Shown piece by piece: positions 58,615-64,000 of a stretch of DNA of 64,000 nt. The translations under genes and the position numbers were made by a program. Numbering within the stretch: the first letter of the stretch is position 1; each line of letters opens with the position of its first letter. The notes under the pieces were generated by a model. It did no database searches and was not told the DNA's origin. It saw nothing but the letters and a program-made list of their open reading frames with translations. The DNA is from Nereocystis luetkeana (Eukaryota > Sar > Phaeophyceae > Laminariales > Laminariaceae), in the NCBI GenBank assembly GCA_031213475.1, contig JARUPZ010000030.1:4341161-4405160 (forward strand). Direction: 5' to 3'.

Positions 58615-61600
58615 GTCCGTGGCCGTGCGGTCTTTCTCCACAGCAGCGGCCTTCGTACCGAACGCGTCGGCCTTCCGACCGTCGCTCCGTCGCCTCTCGT
58701 GCTCCTCCCGAGGCGCCGGGGGTGCGGGCGGCTCTAGCCTCGCCTGGCCGGGACTTTCTCCGTTCGACACCGCTAGGGCAAGGCGAGGGGTCGCGGCTGC
58801 TGCTGCTGCTGCTGCTTCTTCGGGTCGCCGGCAGTCGAGGCGATGGATCCAGGCGTCGGCAGCGCCCACTGCGGCGGCGGCGGCGGCGGCCGATACCACG
58901 AGCGCGACGCTTCGACCTCCGTCGATCGTAGATGAGAACGGTGACATGGCGACGCAGGTGAGGGTACTGTTTGCATGTTTCATGTCCGTAGTGTTGATGC
59001 TGCCAGTGTTGAGTCCTCCCAGAACCTCGCGCGCCGCAGCATTTCGAGGGTATGTATTGCAGTGTAAATGTGAAAGTGTGGCCAGTACTCGTGGGTGAGA
59101 TGTGTTTTGTTGTGTTTTGTTGTGCTATATTGAAACCCTTTTGTTGCCTTGATGACTCCATATCTTCACCCCCATTTGTTGCCGGGGGGCGGGGGGCGGG
59201 GGGTCGAGGGGGGGATTACTTGGAAATTTTAGATTTTTAAGATCCTTTTTGCAGTAATGAAACGGTCAATCCTCTTAATTGTATAGGGACTGCACTCGCT
59301 CCCGTTATAACCCTTTTAGAACCGCAGTCCCGTTTTGGGGTCAAACCACTCAAATTTCAAGTAGTTTGTCCCCAAAACGGGACTGCGGTTTTGAAGGGGT
59401 TAAGGGGGGCCAAGCACTTGAAATGAGAGTCAGGTTTTCAAGTCTATGTACGATCGTACAGTACTCTATAGTAGGCAAAGGGTTATAACCATAACCCCCC
59501 TCGGGACCCCTTTGAAAGGGATGTAGCGACCAAGGCAGCAATGGTTGGTAACTTTGGTCTTTACCAACCATCTACGAGCAGCATGAAGACCCACAGACGT
59601 ATACGGGTAGGAGGATCATGCTGCCTTGCCTGCGTCCGTGCCCGTGCCGTGTACGACTCCTTGCATCAACCATCGCAACCATTGTAACTCGGTACGTCAC
59701 CAATTTTTACGTATCATTCCCCCAATCACGCAGCAGTGGACATTGCTGTAATCATAGTCACTTGCTTCATTATATCGGCATTTTTCCCTCCTGAAGTCCA
59801 AAGAGAGTGAACAAACAGGGGGAAAAACGTGTCGAATGGGAAATGCCGATTGCAGCATCGGCCACACGGACAAGGACCCTCGGTGGCCTTGCTGAAGAGG
59901 GAGATGTGCCCAGACTACGTACGATACGTACCGCATTTTTTTTTAATTATTATCCTCCGGCGTATTGGTAAAAATAGAGCTTAACCCCTTTAGAACCGCA
60001 GTCCCGTTATGGGGACAAACTACTTGAAATTTGAGTGGTTTGTCCCCAAAACGGGACTGCGGTTCTAAAAGGGTTAAGCTCGCCACACTTCCACGTTCTC
60101 GTGTCGTGTGTCAATTTAACCTATAGCTCCCGTTGCAACGTGGTCCCTTCTATGGTGCCGGTTGAGTAGTGCCGACTGCCCGCTATTTGCAAGCGCCTGT
60201 GAAATCGCTCCGGCACAGATGGCAGTAATCATTGTGGCGGTGTGCAGAGTTCTGCCGGTTGCCGCTATATCGCCGGTATTGTTGACTGACGCACGCAGTA
60301 GCTGCCGCATAGCATGCCGGTACCATGAAGAGGCACCATTACTGTCTGTACGTATGGACAAGGCACGGGGACCTCAGACACGCGCACAGCATGATATGTG
60401 AGAGTCGGTCGTACTGCTGCGCGTTCGCCCCCCCCCCCCGAGATCCCGTTTTGAGGAGAAGCCCCTCTAATTCCAAGTAGTTTTTACCCAAAATGGGACT
60501 GCAGCACCTGAAGGGTCAAGACCGCAACCGACGTATTTTTCGGTCGCAAATAGGACCCCACCACCAGTTACCAGTGCTCTCCAGTACCTCGTCAGTATTT
60601 TTGAGAGTACAGATGTACCCGGTACCAGGTAATGTTGATGTTCACCAGTACTCCCAGTACCTCGCCGGTATTTTTATGGTGCATACCATAGCCGGCGTCC
60701 CCGGTAGCTTGGTAGGTGGTCCGCGTGCCTATCAAGATGAATTTCGTGGCTTCAAGTCTCACCGAGTGCATGCTCGTACTCGTAGGGACTTTTTCTTGCA
60801 TCAAAAATTGATTGGCGGAAAGCGCGAGAGCGTGAGTTAGCCACATTAGATGAAAATCGACGAGCAGTGGGAATGCTGAACCCTATGCGCGACAAAAAAT
60901 AAAGGCACGCACCGGGGGGGAGAAGGGACGACACCTGTGACCACGGCTTGTCCAGAAGATCGCTGCGGGTAAAACCTCCTACGAGTTGTCACGCTAGAAA
61001 GTAAAAGTGATGAAAAAATAAATAAAATAAAATAAATACCTGGTAGTGTTGATGTTGCCAGCACTTCTGTGCTCCCAGTACCTGGCCAGTATTGTGATAC
61101 AGTGTAAACCAGGTACGTGGTACCCGATAGTTTTGATGTTACCAGTACTCCCAGTATTTGTGTTGCATACAAGGCGATCCGCTTCGCGGGGGCGGCTATT
61201 CGCCGCCCGCTACGCTCACTCTAGGGAGTAAATTATAACAAAGGGTGAAGCAGACAGGACGCTCATCTGACGTGGCGCGAATGGGCGACCTGCAAAATGC
61301 CAAGAGGCTAGTTGCGCGGGGAAAATACACGGCTGGTTTGTGACGTGGTTGAACGGGCGACTTGCAAATGCCGAAAGCTACATGGCGCGGAACAAAGCAT
61401 TCCGGGCTCCACCCGCATCATTGCCCACACGTGTTCTTTGTATGTACATCCACCAAATGTATGATGATGATACGATATGTAGAAAGGAGAAGATTTTTTT
61501 TGCCACCATCGTCTGTAACCGGCAGCGCCTCCATCACCACCTCCTCCTCCTCCTCCTCCTTGGCTCTGGCTTAAAGGCTTGGGTTTATTCGCGGGAGTCC

Positions 61601-64000
61601 TGCGATGCATGCTTGCTGAGACGACATGCTGCTGGCTCTCGGGGCTGTAGTGTCGTGGTAAAATAGGTGCTTACCCCCCACTCGTACGTGGTAAAATAGG
61701 TGTTTACCCCCCAAACACCAGTCAACTACAACAGCTCGCGACTTTTCATCCTAGACTGTGCATCGTAGAAAGTAGGAGAACTTCGTACGGTGTGACACGT
61801 GGTATGCACGAAAAAAAGCTTGGTGCTGCGCTGAGTTTTTTATTTTTGTTCTCGTTTTTTTCGGGTCAAAACAAAAATCGGGGGATCTATCTTGAATGGG
61901 AGGGGCTATGTCGCTCAGTTTTGACTGTTTTTCGATTCTGACTCTCGAGTTTTGAAGATGCCTTCCTTGATTTCTTTTTTTCGACTCTTTGAAAAAAAAA
62001 CTTCAAATCAGTGTGACATTCTTGTCTTGGATTTAGTGTTAGCTGAACTGAGCAGGTTGTGATTTATTTTATAAAAAAACGAAAAAATCTTCTGCAAGTA
62101 ATCGAAGAAAGGACGCCCGGAAGGTTCTCCGAAAGGTTGGAGTTAGGCAGGCGTGTTCCGGGTGGGAGCTCTGCGAGCCCAGCAAGGCATTTGAATAATA
62201 TGTGGCCAGGACAAATTACTTGCCGAGGTATAAATAATAAGTCCATGCCTGGGCCCTGGTAGTGTTGATGTTACCAGCACTCCCAGTACCTCGCCGATAT
62301 ATGCCAGTGTTACAAGAGTACACCCCCCCCCCCCCCCTATTTTATATAGGTTGGGTTGGCGTCGGTTGGCAACGACACTGTAAAACATGCCGCTCACTAT
62401 GTGAGCTAGACAATCAGGGTACCGTTTGTTTGTTTTGTTTTTTGGCGGTCGCCCACAGCTGGTTGTCGAGTTAGATCGTTTGTGCGAGGTGAACAACCTT
62501 CGAGTCTGTGACCACAGAATCAGTATCTCTCTAGGATAGGGAATCAGGACGGACACTGGTGAAACTGGGTAGAAAGGACGATTTAACTGTGAAGACAATA
62601 ACATTGAACCTGTCATCCATAAGCAAGTCCGCCTCACAAGCGGTTCTTGGTAGGATGCAGCTCACCCTTCATGCGACTCGCCGGACACCTCACGGCGCTT
62701 CGCGCTTGGTGCAAGCAATGTCTGCCTGGTCGGTGAAAACCCAACCTGCTCCGTCCCGGCATTGTAGGGATGCGAGGGTCTATGGTCATACGACTCCGGC
62801 CATGCATGAGATCGAGTACATCTGTCCTATCGAGTACACCCCCCCGTATACCGCACTAACAGTGCACACTGCTCGATGACATATGCGTGATTTTGTTGTT
62901 TTGAGTTTCGATAAAGGGCAAGGGGCGAATGGCGCAGGTGCGTTTCAAGGTTTTCATCCCCGTGTTGAGGCGTGTGTGTTTTGAGCACTCCTGGTGTACT
63001 GTACTGTTGTTAAAAACGTACCAGGTATGCCGTCTAGAGCGTCGTTTCGTGCGCCCCCCCGACTAAACCCTCTCCCCCCCTCCCCTTCCCCTCTCCCCTA
63101 ATGTCTTCCTTTGAAATAACTGGGTGCCAATAATCGGGGTATTTCGAAAAACGCCAACTATCACCATGGCAAATGATGATGCATCAGTACGACTTCGTGT
63201 CGGTTGAGCGAAGCATGTACAAGTGGTGGGAGGAGAAGGGGTACTTCGAGCCGAGGGGGGACCCGAAGAAGAAGTCGTACGTGGTACCGATGCCACCCCC
63301 GAACGTTACCGGCTACCTGCACATGGGCCACGCCATGGGCACCACTCTCCAGGTGTGGGTGGTTCGTTGCTCTCTGATGTACCTGGTATGAAAAATTCTT
63401 GTGTGTGTTTTTTTTCGTGTGTGTTCGAGGCGATCGTAATAGAAACGGCCCTCTACTAACTACCGGGGTTATCTATTACGGGGGACCATAGTAAATAGGA
63501 TCTACGGTGCACACAAACACCTATACATTTCGATATTTTTACATACAATATTTGGTCCTGTTTACTATGGTCCCCCGTAATAGTATTACTGCTGCTGAAC
63601 CGCTACTATCGGTCTACTGGTACTGCTGCGCTATTAACAATACTATTGGGCTACTACTACGGTAGTGCTGCTGCTATAGTGATACTCTCGGTCTACTACA
63701 GTTCGTACTGCTGCAGTTGATGCACCACTATTAGTAATGGTCTGCCACCTACAGCAGGCTACTGCTGCGCTCCCGATAGTACTGTTGGTCGACTGCTGCC
63801 GACGAATGGTCTACTCTGCTGCACTACCTTACTCCCTCTGTTGGTCTAACGTTTCACTACTGCTGCAGGACATCTTGACGCGTTACCACCGCATGCGCGG
63901 CGAGCCGACGCTGTTCCTGCCCGGGCAAGACCACGCTGGAATCGCAACACAGATGCTGGTGGAGAGGGCCCTCGCGGCGGAAGGCATCGACCGCAAGGAG
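58615..64000 (+). CDS. Valyl-tRNA synthetase, organelle-targeted, 5' part (runs off the window)
   Basis: Exons: 58615-58957, 63188-63352, 63869 to the edge. Reading through the junctions gives [18 protein letters not shown], then [16 protein letters not shown] (HIGH-class signature, HMGH), and after the next junction [20 protein letters not shown] and [19 protein letters not shown]. These are the N-terminal landmarks of class I valyl-tRNA synthetase, which charges tRNA-Val. The KMSKS loop, editing domain and anticodon domain lie beyond 64000. The first exon listed encodes about 110 residues rich in Ser, Arg and Ala with [10 protein letters not shown] (ASAF at 58664-58675), fitting a transit peptide of a secondary-plastid alga. 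It starts with a phase that needs two bases from an upstream exon. A candidate is 56137-56201, which encodes a Leu-rich signal peptide (MYRLLSP, Leu run, AVTSG) in matching phase but with a poor donor. An internal ATG at 58946 (MATQ) could give a cytosolic form. Confidence 0.85.
59311..59399. mobile_element. 89-bp TTAA-flanked palindromic element, copy D
   Basis: Same length; right flank TTAA, left flank mutated to ATAA. In the second known intron of the valyl-tRNA synthetase gene. Confidence 0.9.
59985..60073. mobile_element. 89-bp TTAA-flanked palindromic element, copy C
   Basis: Same length, TTAA on both sides, and the palindrome extends into the flanks (GAGC and GCTC). Confidence 0.93.
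60137..60350. mobile_element. CAGT-ended element, decayed copy
   Basis: Contains GTGGTCCCTTCTATGGTGCC, GTTGCCGCTATATCGCCGG and AGGCACCATTACTGT in the family order; the ends are eroded. Confidence 0.55.
60580..61165. repeat. GTTGATGTTACCAGTACTCC repeat cluster
   Basis: The word order (A)CCTGGTAGTGTTGATGTTACC, AGTACTCCCAGTACCTCGCC, GTATTTTT appears near 60623, 61037, 61125 and again at 62256-62305, all in the intron of the valyl-tRNA synthetase gene. Confidence 0.75.
61655..61715. repeat. Tandem GTGGTAAAATAGGTG duplication
   Basis: CGTGGTAAAATAGGTGYTTA followed by CCCCCCA occurs twice about 32 bp apart. Confidence 0.85.
62640..62840 (+). repeat. Second C-run repeat type, copy 2
   Basis: Plus-strand copy ending CCTATCGAGTACACCCCCCC. 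Fragments of the same body lie at 23140-23210, 23490-23606 and 53130-53165. Confidence 0.75.
63476..63580. mobile_element. 105-bp TA-MITE, copy 13
   Basis: Exactly 105 bp with TA on both sides, in an intron of the valyl-tRNA synthetase gene. Confidence 0.95.

Larger units (their letters stand above)
58958..63187 (+). other. 4.2-kb intron of the valyl-tRNA synthetase gene
   Basis: GTGAGG donor at 58958 and CATCAG acceptor at 63187 join MATQ to YDFVSVER in phase 0, which matches the start of the synthetase core. The intron is filled with TTAA palindromes, CAGT elements, the ACCAGTACTCC cluster, a G-rich stretch at 59180-59215 and the ATGCATG repeat. Confidence 0.75.

Overview
The window is nuclear DNA of a eukaryote. 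Protein-coding sequence is cut into many small exons with GT-AG introns (a few GC-AG), mostly 0.3-2 kb long. Between the exons lie microsatellites, long homopolymers and several families of short palindromic elements. The last gene carries an ASAF motif in its N-terminal presequence, the hallmark of plastid targeting in algae with a red secondary plastid. Together with the intron size and base composition this points to a stramenopile alga, with a brown alga or close relative as my best guess. No tRNA, rRNA, CRISPR array or bacterial operon was found.

Layout. (1) Positions 1-2640 hold a higher-order repeat with two large (AAGC)n arrays. (2) Positions 39772 to 2688 on the minus strand form one very large gene that I reconstructed by hand as 32 exons. 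All 31 junctions keep the reading frame and use plausible splice sites. The product is about 3,050 aa with three PHD/zinc-knuckle/ePHD (PZP) modules, a BRPF-like helical segment, a divergent bromodomain, a small cysteine cluster and a Tudor/Agenet-like domain, so it looks like a chromatin reader or scaffold. Its first intron is 7.7 kb and splits the first PHD finger. (3) Positions 39.8-48.1 kb are mostly intergenic and repetitive, with a decayed LINE reverse transcriptase. (4) Positions 48.1/50.2-52.9 kb on the plus strand hold a two-finger CCCH, FG-rich protein that resembles NUP42. (5) Positions 52.9-58.6 kb contain no gene I can support. (6) From 58.6 kb to the right edge, plus strand, lies the 5' part of a valyl-tRNA synthetase gene with an organelle presequence; it runs out of the window.

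Repeats recur across introns and intergenic DNA: a 105-bp TA-flanked MITE (13 copies), an 89-bp TTAA-flanked palindrome (4 intact copies), a CAGT-ended element, a modular family ending in a C-run, and a 185-bp tandem repeat. The 9-mer TACCWGGTA occurs about 27 times where about 0.5 would be expected. The genes are functionally unrelated (chromatin reading, probable mRNA export, translation); neighbourhood gives no further hint.
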